Below are positions 25,307 through 33,246 of a stretch of 37,399 bases of DNA, piece after piece; position 1 is the stretch's first letter; the number at the start of each line of letters is the position of its first letter. Source of the DNA: Pseudomonadota bacterium. GTDB taxonomy: Bacteria; Myxococcota_A; UBA9042; GCA-2863065. The translations under genes were made by a program, and so were the position numbers. The notes beneath the pieces are model-generated. The model was not told the DNA's origin. It was given only the letters and a program-made list of their open reading frames with translations, and did not search any database. The stretch lies in assembly GCA_005776725.1 (NCBI GenBank), contig SXOO01000131.1:1-37399 (forward strand), read 5' to 3'.

Positions 25307-26047
25307 ATGTTGAGCGCCCACGCGCTGTCCGCGTCGCTCGGCGGGCGCTCGATCCTGTCGGGCGTGGATCTCAGCCTCTCGCCGGGCACCCTCGCCGGGC
25401 TCGTGGGGCCCAACGGGGCCGGCAAGTCCACGCTCCTGCGGGCGCTCGCCGGCCTCGGCCCGGGCGCAGCGGCGGTGAGCTGGCTCGACACGCCGGTGAC
25501 GCAGCTCACTCCGCGGCAACGCGCCCGCGCCATCGGTTACCTGCCGCAGTCGCAGAGCGTGGACTTCCCCTTCACCGTCGCCGACGCGGTCGCGATGGGT
25601 CGCTACGCGCACGGGGACGAAGGCGCCCCCAGCGGCCGCGACGCCGTGAGGCGCGCTCTGGTGGCTCAGGAGCTCCTCGAGCTCTCGGACCGCCGCATCA
25701 CGACTCTCTCCGGAGGGGAGCGGCAGCGGGTCGCCGTGGCACGCCTCATGGCTACGGAGGCGCCGGTCTGGCTCCTGGACGAGCCCACGAACAGCCTGGA
25801 CCTGCGCCACGCGTTCGCCCTGCTCGAGGCCTGCCAGAGGCACGTCGAGGGCGGCGGGCTGGTCGTGGTGGCGTTGCACGACCTGGCGCTCTGCGACCGC
25901 TTCGCCACGCGCGTGGCGGTGCTGGCCGACTCGCGGCTCGAGATAGTCGCCCCCCCGGAGCTCGCCTTCACCCCCGAGCGGCTCGCCCGGGTCTTCGGCG
26001 TAGCCGCGACTCGTCACGAACACGGCCTCTCGCTCTCCCCGCTGTGA
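25307..26047 (+). CDS. btuD: Vitamin B12 ABC transporter ATP-binding protein (BtuD)
   Basis: 246 residues, 16 bases after btuC. All ABC ATPase motifs are present: Walker A GPNGAGKST (residues 34-42), Q-loop YLPQSQSVDFPFT, signature LSGGERQR (about 132), Walker B WLLDEPTNSLD, and the switch histidine in ALHDLALC. Length is typical of the BtuD/FecE group. It powers BtuC. The last 108 coding bases are repeated imperfectly 1.8 kb downstream (27761-27868). Confidence 0.93.
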   Translation: MLSAHALSASLGGRSILSGVDLSLSPGTLAGLVGPNGAGKSTLLRALAGLGPGAAAVSWLDTPVTQLTPRQRARAIGYLPQSQSVDFPFTVADAVAMGRYAHGDEGAPSGRDAVRRALVAQELLELSDRRITTLSGGERQRVAVARLMATEAPVWLLDEPTNSLDLRHAFALLEACQRHVEGGGLVVVALHDLALCDRFATRVAVLADSRLEIVAPPELAFTPERLARVFGVAATRHEHGLSLSPL

Positions 26048-26059
26048 GCTCGGCGCCCC
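25934..26059 (+). repeat. Copy A of 126-bp direct repeat (3' end of btuD)
   Basis: Aligns without gaps to 27761-27886 with 110 of 126 identical bases by hand count. It comprises the last 35 codons, stop and 12 following bases of the intact btuD. Confidence 0.9.
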
Positions 26060-26062
26060 GAT

Positions 26063-26081
26063 CGTGGCGGGCCTTGCCACG
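26063..26081 (+). terminator. Weak hairpin after btuD
   Basis: CGTGGC pairs with GCCACG around a seven-base loop, 16 bases after the btuD stop. There is no U-run. It lies between convergent genes and could serve as a weak terminator. Confidence 0.25.
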
Positions 26082-26158
26082 GGTGGTCTGGGTGGCGGCG
26101 CCTTGCTCCCTCTCGGAACCGAAGGCCGCAGACGGGCCCAGCGCCTATCGCTCTCGAA

Positions 26159-27595
26159 TCAGCTCGTCGGCGCCTCCGCAACGCGACGCGCGGCGCCCTC
26201 GAGCAGCTGCCTGAGCTCGTGCACTACCTCGTCGGGCGCTTGCACGGCAGGGCCGTCGCGAAGGAAGGCCTCGAACGACTGGCCGACCGCGCCACCGCCC
26301 GCGTGGGGGTTTGCGCGACCGGAAAACCACACGAGCTGACCCTCGTATGTGTGCACGCCCTCGCCGCTGCCGTCCCCGGGCCACTCCCAGCTGCGCGCGA
26401 GCGACTTGTCGCTGGCTAGCAGCTGCTTGCCGTCGACGCGTCCGATCGCGCCGGCCAGGTCGGCGGCCCAAACCTGCTGGGAGGTGCGGGCGTCTAGCTT
26501 GCGGCGCGTTGGAGCGGGGAGCGGCACCGGCTCGAGCCGCTTCGTGTATGCCGCCGCCACGAAGAGGCCCTCGGGGAGCCAGACCGCAGCGCTCGCGAGT
26601 GCCGGTCCACCGGGGCACACGCTCGCCACGCCGTCGGACAAGCGCACCCGAGAGATACTGCCGCCGCCAGCGAGCGCGACCTCGTCCCCCGCCGGGCTCA
26701 ACGCCAAGCAGTGCACTGAGCCGTCGCGGGGGCTGCCAATCGCCTGCCGGCGGACGCCCCCAGGGGCGCCTGCGTCTCGAAGAAGGAAGCCGAGGCCATC
26801 GTATGCCACCAGCGCCGCGCCTCCGGCGACCAGGCCGGGGAACGGCACGAGAATCGGCGTCTCCACCGGCTGCCCCAGCGGCCACCCGTCGGCGAGCGGA
26901 GCCACGTGTACGCGGCCCTTCCGGCCGATGACGGTGAGCCCGTCATGCGACCAGCTCACGTGCCGCACCGCCGGGAACGACGTCTTCCACCGGACCCCGC
27001 CGCCGGGCAGCTCCCAGACCACGAGGCCTGTCTCGCCGCCAGCGGCCAGGGCTCGACCGTCGCCGCGCAGGGACAAGACGCCGACGGCGTTCCATGGGGT
27101 CGGGAGTCTGCCGGTCAACACGCCGCTCGAGAGGTCCCAGAGCAGCACCTCCGCGCGGTACGGGTCGACCTCCGTCGGTCCTCCCGAGAGCGCGAGGGTG
27201 CCGGTCGCCGCGGACCAGGAGGCGGCGAAAATCGACTCTGGGTGTGTGATCCTAGCAACGGCGGGCCCGTCCGCTCCAAGCGGGGGAACGGCCTTGAGGG
27301 TCCGGCGGCGGCCCTTCGGCTCGATCCGAAGCACCAGCCCCATCTCCGTGTCTTCGAGCTCGGCCTGGCCCGCGGTGGCGCGCTTGGCGAGCGCGGCGAA
27401 GGCGTCTGCCGCGGTGGCGCCCTGCGTCCTCGTCGTGTGGATCTCCTTCCGGACAGTGACGCTCACGCCGTCCAGGCGAAGGTCGCCCGATGCCACACAC
27501 TCCTGAGCCACGTCCACAAAAGCGCGTACGGCCTGCTCGGCGTGCGCGCTCGTGGAGAAGTCGAAGCGGGCCGCGATCTTCCAACTAGTGCTCAT
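26159..27595 (-). CDS. WD40/propeller-like cytoplasmic protein
   Basis: 478 residues from an ATG preceded by a strong GGGGGGAG ribosome site on the minus strand. No signal peptide. Residues 1-100 form a domain I do not recognise (MSTSWKIAARFDFS, then AFAALAKRA). From about 115 on there are WD40-like strands: SIFAASWSAATGTLALSGG, AEVLLWDLSSGVLTGRL, RALAAGGETGLVVWELPGG, SVHCLALSPAGDEVALAGG, EVHAL-type tail repeats less clear. WD40 propellers are interaction scaffolds. It lies between two copies of the btuD 3' end, in the opposite orientation to btu genes, which suggests it arrived by insertion. Partner and role unknown. Confidence 0.78.
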   Translation of the reverse strand: MSTSWKIAARFDFSTSAHAEQAVRAFVDVAQECVASGDLRLDGVSVTVRKEIHTTRTQGATAADAFAALAKRATAGQAELEDTEMGLVLRIEPKGRRRTLKAVPPLGADGPAVARITHPESIFAASWSAATGTLALSGGPTEVDPYRAEVLLWDLSSGVLTGRLPTPWNAVGVLSLRGDGRALAAGGETGLVVWELPGGGVRWKTSFPAVRHVSWSHDGLTVIGRKGRVHVAPLADGWPLGQPVETPILVPFPGLVAGGAALVAYDGLGFLLRDAGAPGGVRRQAIGSPRDGSVHCLALSPAGDEVALAGGGSISRVRLSDGVASVCPGGPALASAAVWLPEGLFVAAAYTKRLEPVPLPAPTRRKLDARTSQQVWAADLAGAIGRVDGKQLLASDKSLARSWEWPGDGSGEGVHTYEGQLVWFSGRANPHAGGGAVGQSFEAFLRDGPAVQAPDEVVHELRQLLEGAARRVAEAPTS

Positions 27596-27760
27596 GCTCC
27601 CCCCGCGCGGACAACTGCCCACGGTCAGCCCTGAGAGTGACCGTACGTCACCTAGCCCGGCCGAAATAGCCCCCGGAAGAACCGAAATATCGACGACGCT
27701 AGCGCGATTGACCGGCCCCCAAGAGGCCCCCCGGCCCCTGGACCCGCCTGCGAGCACTCA

Positions 27761-27886
27761 CGGCTGGAGGTAGTCGCCCCCCCGAAGCTCGCCCTCACGC
27801 CCAAGAGGCTCGCCCGGGTCTTCGTTGCGGCCGCGACTCGTCACGAACAGGGCCTCGCGCTCTCCCCACTGTGAGCTCCGTGCCCC
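27761..27886 (+). pseudogene. Copy B: displaced btuD 3'-end fragment
   Basis: A 126-base ungapped match to 25934-26059 (110 identities). It keeps the btuD frame through to a TGA at 27871-27873... with substitutions such as E to K (twice), F to L, G to V, H to Q and S to A, so it is not a fresh copy. Homology begins abruptly near 27755 and there is no upstream ATPase sequence. It marks the far side of the WD40 gene and may be a displaced gene end left by an insertion. Confidence 0.85.
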
Positions 27887-27932
27887 CGGGCGAGCGGGCG
27901 CGGATCCCCCATTTCACAGGAAGGCGCGGGCT

Positions 27933-28871
27933 CTAGAAGAGCACGCCCACATTCAGCGTGAACAACGCCGGGTAGATCTCCTTGAGGGTCTCCCCTGCAT
28001 CCGATGACCCGCCCCCACTGGGCTCCACCTCGAAGAGGGGGAGAAGCACTTCGGCGCCAATGATCATCCGCGCAGAGTGAAGGCGGAAGAGCTCGACGCC
28101 GCCGGTGATCATGGCACCTGCGCCCACGCCGTCCTCGTAGCCGTTGACCTTCACCGTCGCGAGGCCCACGCCACCGCCGAGGAACGCCGAGTGATCGCCC
28201 TCGCTGAACAGGTAGTTGGCGCGCGCGGTGGTCTCCGAGACCATCGTGTCGAGGTGGGCCATGAAGCCAACGCTGAGGCCAAAGTTGACGTGGGGCATCT
28301 CGTAGAGAAAGTGGATTCGGGTTCCGTAGGCCGCCACGGAGCCGTCGATGTCGGCAGCGACGGCGCCCCCGGTCACCGTCAGGCCCCACAAGAACTCACC
28401 CGGCTTCTTCGAGTACGGCTGCGCCTCAGCCTCTGTGACCGTGCTCACTCTCTGCCCATCCTCCACCGGCTGTCGCCGCGTGACGCTGGTTACCAGGCGC
28501 GTCAGCGTACGCGCCGTGTCGGTGTCGGACGCTGCGATGAGCGAGGCCCGGTAGACGGTCGCGCCGTCGGCCGGTGAGAGCTCTTCGAGGACCAGCAGCT
28601 TCGCAGTGTCGAGCGGGGCCACGGTCAAGACGAAGAGGCGCTCGAGCGACTCGCCTTTCGCTGCCTCGGACGCCTCGCCGCGATTGGGAGCGGCCTGCAG
28701 GGCCGCGGACGCCCCCACCGTGACTCCCGAGTCCGCGAGCGCGTGCGTGAGGAGCAGACCGTAGGCCCGGCCTGTCTCGGGCGGCGTGGCGTCGACGTAA
28801 AGCCCAACGCCTGCGGCGGAAGCCAAGGTTGAGCAGAGGAGCATGAGGGCGAGGACCAGTAGGGGCTTCAT
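27933..28871 (-). CDS. Outer-membrane beta-barrel-like protein
   Basis: 312 residues from an ATG with AAGGAG upstream on the minus strand. The signal peptide is MKPLLVLALMLLCSTLASA. The N-terminal half (to about residue 150) is an alpha-beta periplasmic-looking region. The second half shows alternating amphipathic strands with aromatic residues (GEFLWGLTVTGGAVAADI, IHFLYEMPHVNFGLSVGF, HSAFLGGGVGLATVKVNG) and ends in Phe (LNVGVLF), as outer-membrane barrels often do. No specific family recognised. The longer frame upstream has no signal peptide and was not used. Confidence 0.75.
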   Translation of the reverse strand: MKPLLVLALMLLCSTLASAAGVGLYVDATPPETGRAYGLLLTHALADSGVTVGASAALQAAPNRGEASEAAKGESLERLFVLTVAPLDTAKLLVLEELSPADGATVYRASLIAASDTDTARTLTRLVTSVTRRQPVEDGQRVSTVTEAEAQPYSKKPGEFLWGLTVTGGAVAADIDGSVAAYGTRIHFLYEMPHVNFGLSVGFMAHLDTMVSETTARANYLFSEGDHSAFLGGGVGLATVKVNGYEDGVGAGAMITGGVELFRLHSARMIIGAEVLLPLFEVEPSGGGSSDAGETLKEIYPALFTLNVGVLF

Positions 28872-29287
28872 GGCGAGGACTCCTTGGAGGCGCTTGAGCG
28901 GGAGAACAGGCTGTGCAAGCGACGCCCGGAGGGCGCAGGTGCTGAAGTCCCGGGGCCCTCGGTCGGCCCTGCCGTGACTTGAAGAGCATCTCTTGTGCCA
29001 GCCCTCGAACGCCCGCGCCGCGCCGCGCGCACGCTCGCCGTGTAGCCCAAGACGCAGGTCCGAGCGCACTCCGGAGGTGGCCCCGGAGAGCGAGCGCCAC
29101 CAGGAATACCGGCGCGTGTGGAGCCGCGTACTCCAGCCGTTGGTGCACCGATGCTCCCTCTCGCCTGGCACAGCCCGCATCGGCACGGCCGCCCCTGAAT
29201 CCGCCGCTCCTGCGCGGGATCAGCAGCGCGCCGGATTACCACCGCTGGGCGCGGAGTTCGGGTTTGGCCCTCTGGTAGCGTCGTCCC
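28872..29287. other. 416-base divergent intergenic region
   Basis: It separates the beta-barrel gene (minus) from the radical-SAM pseudogene (plus). Apart from the AAGGAG ribosome site of the former and a TAGCGT hexamer at 29276-29281 before the latter, I see no gene, repeat or strong hairpin. Confidence 0.5.
29276..29281 (+). promoter_or_regulatory. Candidate -10 element of the radical-SAM pseudogene
   Basis: TAGCGT lies six bases before the ATG at 29288 with no ribosome binding site. No convincing -35 box was found. Confidence 0.3.
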
Positions 29288-30297
29288 ATGAAGCTCTTGT
29301 TCGTCCAAGACAATGCCATCAACGAGTCCCTGGCGATCACCGAGCTCAGCGCGTACCTCGAGGTGCGCGGCGTAGAGACGTACCTGCTCATCGACCGCGA
29401 GGAGCGCGACCTCATCGGCGCGGCGCGGGCGCTCGCGCCGGACATCGTGGTCATCCCCTGCGAGATCATGGGCGAGGCTTGGTGCTTCGAGATGATCGCG
29501 CGGCTGCGTCTTGGTCTGGGGAGCGACCTGCACGTCGTGGTGGGCGGCACCTACCCCACCTTCTTCCCCGACGTAGTGCAGCGCTCGGATGTGCCCGTGA
29601 TCCTGCGGGGCGAGGCGGAGGAGGCCATGGCCGAGTACGTGGGGCTCCTCCAAGCGGGCAAGGACGTGACCGGGACGCGCAACTTCTCGTTCAACCTGGG
29701 TGGCGGGTCATCCACAACCCGCTGCGGCCCGTGATGGAGGACCTGAGCGTGGTGCCCCGGCCGAACCGGGATCTCTACTACCGCACATACCCGTTCATCG
29801 GGGCGTTCTCCTGGAAGAAGTTCATGTCGGGGCGCGGCTGCATCCCGGGCGAGACCTACGAGGACGCCTGCTCGACGCTGCGGCTCAACGAAGAGATCGG
29901 CGCCGACTACATCCGTATGGGGTTCGCCACGCCGATCCCCAATACCACCATGGCCACCACCGCGATCGCTGACGGGCTCCTGGATGCTGCGCGTGCGGCG
30001 GACTCTGGGGAGCCTGCTGGACCGTTCGCGCTGCGCCGACCCGTCTTTGGGGTGGCAGAGCCGGAGCGCCTCACGAAGCTCTACTACCTGAGCAAGCTGT
30101 ACTCAGTGGTGAAGGTCAGCCCGCTGATCCCACACCTGGACAAGATCCCCTTGTCGCGGCTGCTCACGGTGCTGGAGCTGATGTCGCCCTACAACGAGAA
30201 GCAGATCTTCCACCTCGGGATCCTGAACGGGCTCCGCTACTTCAGGCACACAGGGGCGCCCCACAAGCGCACCACGAACTACGTGAGCATCATCTGA
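29288..30297 (+). pseudogene. B12-binding-domain radical SAM enzyme, broken by frameshift and core deletion
   Basis: The first 135 codons encode an intact cobalamin-binding Rossmann domain (MKLLFVQDNAINESL, IVVIPCEIMGEAWCF, VVVGGTYPTFFPDVV, RGEAEEAMAEYV). Near 29695-29705 the frame shifts: the first frame ends at 29734 while the family sequence continues in another frame (RVIHNPLRPVMEDL, PRPNRDLYYRTYPF). After KKFMSGRGC, where intact members have the CxxxCxxC cluster and TIM barrel, the sequence jumps straight to IPGETYEDACSTLRLNEEIG. Roughly 180 residues of radical-SAM core are missing. The C-terminus (FRHTGAPHKRTTNYVSII) is preserved. With no iron-sulfur site it cannot be a working radical-SAM enzyme. 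The family's usual jobs include B12-dependent methylation and ring chemistry. Confidence 0.85.
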
Positions 30298-30375
30298 GCT
30301 GACTCCGCGGCCCCTGTGGGCGCCGGGCGGCCCCCCCTTTCGAGGCGCATGGTACGTCGCACGACCGGCGCTACC

Positions 30376-30407
30376 CGCCGGCCGGCCCCGCGAGTCGGGG
30401 TTCGGCG
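30376..30407. terminator. Possible bidirectional terminator hairpin
   Basis: Outer stem CGCCG/CGGCG and inner stem CCCCG/CGGGG around the loop CGAGT, placed between the convergent radical-SAM pseudogene and lipoprotein gene. There is no T-run on either side. Confidence 0.35.
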
Positions 30408-30440
30408 AGCGCCCTCGACCGGCCAATCGCCTCGCGGGCG

Positions 30441-31589
30441 CTATGGGACGAACAAGGGGCTCGAGTAGTCCGACGTGACCCAGGGCGTCGCGCCGCCGGG
30501 GCCGGCCGGCGCGGTCCACGATCCCGTCGGCCATTCGATACGCAGGACGTTCCAGAGGTCACCCGGGCTCAGTGTCTGAGTCGCCTCGAATACCGGCGCG
30601 CCCTGGATCCACACACGCAACGTGGCGGTGGCATCACCGAACCCGTGGTCCGCCCAGTAGTGCACCCCGATCCCGTACGCCTCGCCGGTTTGGGCCGTCC
30701 AGAGGCTCAGGTTTTCCGGCCCGGCGCCGTCGGTGTCGTCGATGTCCAGCGTCGGGTCGTCCGTGATCTCGGGGTCGAAGACCCCCCAGTTGGGCGCGGG
30801 GTTGAACCAGAAGCAGTCGAATGGGGAGCCGAACCAGGGGTCGTTCGCACCATCGCCATCGAAGTCCCCCCCGCCATCGGCGTATTTCAGGTGAACGAAA
30901 TGGAGGTCGAGGTCCGAGCCCGCTTCGGGGCCTTCGTCGGTCTCGTCGGGGTCCTGAGGCGTGTCCCACGTGAGCTCCACGTGGATGTCTGCGGTGGACA
31001 ACACCAGGACCGAGGCGGACCACTGCGACGGCGCAGGCGTCCCGTTGGCATCCCACACCCCGAGGTAAAACGTGTAGGTGCCGCTCACGTTGACCTCGAA
31101 CGTGGGGTCCTTCACCTCGTCGTTCGGCACGAAACGCGACTGAGCCCCTGGCGGCTGCTGCACCCGCCACGCGAACCGCGTGGCGAGCGAAGCGTCCGCG
31201 GCGAGGTGCAGCGTGTTGACCGGGAGCACCGGCCCCGGCCCCTCGAGGACGGCACCCACCGCCGTTACCGCACCGTCGGGGGGCCCGGACCCGTCGGGCA
31301 GCGCACCCTCGACATCGATCCCCGCTCCTGCCAGGTCGGGCTCCCCCGCAGCACCATCGGGCTCCCCGGCGGTGCCGTCGGGCTCCGCACGCGTGGCGGC
31401 GTCCCACGGGGGAACACGCTCGGGCTCGGCCCCGGCGAGTCCGGCTGCGTCGTCCGGTGTGGACGCTTCCGCATCGGCACCTGCGACGCTGACTCGGTCG
31501 TCGGCACAGCCCACGGCTAGCGCGAGGGCGAGGGCGAGGGCGAGGGAATGGGAATGGGAAAAGAACAGCTGCAGTACACGCTTCAACAT
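30441..31589 (-). CDS. Lipoprotein with PKD-like and metal-binding-like beta domains
   Basis: 382 residues; ATG with GGAGG six bases upstream on the minus strand. The lipobox ends ALAVGC at about residue 28, and the hydrophobic core LALALALALA is encoded by a hexanucleotide repeat. Residues about 30-110 are an Asp/Gly/Pro-rich linker. About 115-200 look PKD-like (beta sandwich: FEVNVSGTYTFYLGVWD). The C-terminal part has SDLDLHFVHLKY and the Asp-rich DFDGDGANDPWFG, plus DPTLDIDDTDGAGPEN, which look like calcium-binding loops, and YGIGVHYWADHGFGDATA. This layout is common in surface proteins of Myxococcota/Bradymonadota; function unknown. Confidence 0.8.
   Translation of the reverse strand: MLKRVLQLFFSHSHSLALALALALAVGCADDRVSVAGADAEASTPDDAAGLAGAEPERVPPWDAATRAEPDGTAGEPDGAAGEPDLAGAGIDVEGALPDGSGPPDGAVTAVGAVLEGPGPVLPVNTLHLAADASLATRFAWRVQQPPGAQSRFVPNDEVKDPTFEVNVSGTYTFYLGVWDANGTPAPSQWSASVLVLSTADIHVELTWDTPQDPDETDEGPEAGSDLDLHFVHLKYADGGGDFDGDGANDPWFGSPFDCFWFNPAPNWGVFDPEITDDPTLDIDDTDGAGPENLSLWTAQTGEAYGIGVHYWADHGFGDATATLRVWIQGAPVFEATQTLSPGDLWNVLRIEWPTGSWTAPAGPGGATPWVTSDYSSPLFVP
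31522..31557. repeat. Hexanucleotide microsatellite inside a signal peptide
   Basis: Four copies of GCGAGG (31522-31545) followed by two of GAATGG (31546-31557). Read on the minus strand they encode Ser-His repeats and then the Leu-Ala core of the signal peptide. Copy-number change stays in frame. Confidence 0.9.
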
Positions 31590-31970
31590 CAGGGCCTCCG
31601 CTGGCGCCGCCGCGCATCCGTCCTATTGGGCGGCATGCGAGGCGTCCGTCACGGTGCAGGAGCGCCGCTCCCAGTTCAGCTACCCTGCGCGGAGCCCGAG
31701 CAATCAGTGCAAGCCGATGATGCGGACCCAGGCTGGGTCCATCGGGAGGCGCGGGACCGATAGCGCCGCGCAGGCGGACACCCGAGGCGCCCGGCGTGCG
31801 ACACGATTGCCGCACTCGGGCCCCGCCCGTGTGGCTGAAATCACCATCCTACCTTGCACCGCGCGTGCGGGTCGCGCGCCTGGCGCGCTCGCACCGATGG
31901 GCACGCGATGTGCTAGGAGTGCCGGCACGGCTCGCGGCGGGCGCGGTCTCCAGAGCATCAGGAGGTTCGG
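31590..31970. other. 381-base divergent intergenic region
   Basis: It lies between the minus-strand lipoprotein and the MYXO-CTERM-like gene. It carries the ribosome site of each gene (GGAGG complement near 31596-31600; CAGGAGG before 31971). I see no gene, RNA or convincing promoter pair here. Confidence 0.5.
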
Positions 31971-32984
31971 ATGAAGGCGATGGTACTGGCAGGTGTGTTG
32001 GTTACGGGCCCGGCGAACGCGGCGTGTTTCCGGGACTCGGAGTGCCCTGGCGCCCAGGAGTGCCTGGCGCAAGTCTGCGCCGACGCAGCCGAAGCACCGC
32101 CGGCGTGCGGGGACTGGGGGGGCGGCGGAGGGGCGGACGGCGGCTCCGATGGTGGGGCGGACAGCGGCGCGGTACCAGTGGCCGAGTGCCCCTGGGGCTC
32201 CGTGTGTGTCGACGACTACTGCAAGAGCACCTCGGTCCACTGCTCCCTCGAGAAGGGCGAGTGCTACGTAACGGCCAACAGCTTCAGCTGCTCCTGTGAG
32301 AGCGGGGGTGGCGAGGGCGTCAGCGTCGGCGGCAGCGACGGCGGCAGCGACGGCGGCGGGACGGGCGGGGATGACGACGGGGGCCCGGAGCCGACGGACC
32401 AGGAGCTTTATGCGGTCTGCCTCGAAGAGCTGAGCGCGTGCGGAGCTGCGGGCGGCGAGGACGGCGGCACTGACGCGTCCACCGGTGGAAGCGACGACGG
32501 CGGCACGGACACGTCCACCGGGGGAACAGACGATGGCGGGACCGGCGGCGGGGTGGACGCCAGCACAGGCGCTGACGGAGGCACCGGCGCAGACACTGGC
32601 GCGGACGGGAACGAAGGCGACCCCGGCGCCGACGCTGCGGACGGGAGCACCGGCGGAGCGGACGGCGGCGGCGATGGCGGCACGGTCGACGATAGCGGCG
32701 CGGGCGACGACGGCGGCGACACCTCCGACAGCGCTGCGGGCGACGGCGCTGGCGACGCGGAGAGCGGCGGCGCGGAGAGCGGCGACACTACGGACAGCGC
32801 CGCGACCGATGCCGGGGCTCCGAGCGCGGGCAGTGGCTCGCCCTCGTCGAGCGGGTGCTCTTCCACCGGAGGCGCCGCGCCGTTTGGCGGGCTCGCCCTC
32901 CTCCTGGCCTCGCTCGCCGTCACGCGCTGCCGCGGCCGAGCCACGCCCATCGCGCGAGCCTTGGTGGATGTCCGGCCGCGATAG
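31971..32984 (+). CDS. Secreted Gly/Asp-rich protein with MYXO-CTERM-like sorting tail
   Basis: 337 residues; ATG after AGGAGG. Signal peptide MKAMVLAGVLVTGPANA. The N-terminal 110 residues contain paired cysteines (CFRDSEC, CLAQVC, CPWGSVC, CSLEKGECY, CSCES) typical of small disulfide modules. Residues about 110-290 are low-complexity Gly/Asp/Ser/Thr. The C-terminus has the tripartite form of a MYXO-CTERM signal: a cysteine motif (SSSGCSSTGG), a hydrophobic helix (GLALLLASLAV) and a basic end (RCRGR), though the tail continues for about 15 residues after it, longer than usual. Such proteins are cut by myxosortase and anchored to the surface. Specific role unknown. Confidence 0.8.
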   Translation: MKAMVLAGVLVTGPANAACFRDSECPGAQECLAQVCADAAEAPPACGDWGGGGGADGGSDGGADSGAVPVAECPWGSVCVDDYCKSTSVHCSLEKGECYVTANSFSCSCESGGGEGVSVGGSDGGSDGGGTGGDDDGGPEPTDQELYAVCLEELSACGAAGGEDGGTDASTGGSDDGGTDTSTGGTDDGGTGGGVDASTGADGGTGADTGADGNEGDPGADAADGSTGGADGGGDGGTVDDSGAGDDGGDTSDSAAGDGAGDAESGGAESGDTTDSAATDAGAPSAGSGSPSSSGCSSTGGAAPFGGLALLLASLAVTRCRGRATPIARALVDVRPR

Positions 32985-33246
32985 CTCACACACATACTGC
33001 GCGTGTGTACAGCCGTTTTATGGCGGGGATCGTGCTGGGACTATGATCCGGCCAACAACTCGAACTGCATGTCCACGCCGTCCTGGCCAGCTTGAAACTC
33101 GCACACACTCGCTGGCCTACGGGGAGATTCACCGCGACGACGCGAATCCATGCACTTCCGAACTTGCGCTCCGGGGACTCGTTCCACATTGTTGCCCGCG
33201 TAACGACGTGCGCCTGGTTCGACGGCGGGAGCCGAGTGAGGTCGCC
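32985..33246. other. 262-base gap with weak hairpin
   Basis: ACACAC (32988-32993) can pair with GTGTGT (33003-33008) around nine bases, shortly before TTTT at 33016-33019, a possible weak terminator of the upstream gene. Base composition is less GC-rich than the genes around it. No gene seen. Confidence 0.3.

Noticed and set aside
23468..26047. Siderophore (ferric-chelate) ABC transporter
   Set aside because: The families are shared by siderophore and B12 systems, but the cobalamin riboswitch directly upstream decides for B12; no Fur-box-like AT-rich site is seen.
29288..29734. A genuine stand-alone 148-residue cobalamin-binding protein
   Set aside because: The family sequence continues past the stop in another frame through to the normal C-terminus, so a broken longer gene is the simpler reading; kept only as a possibility in the findings.
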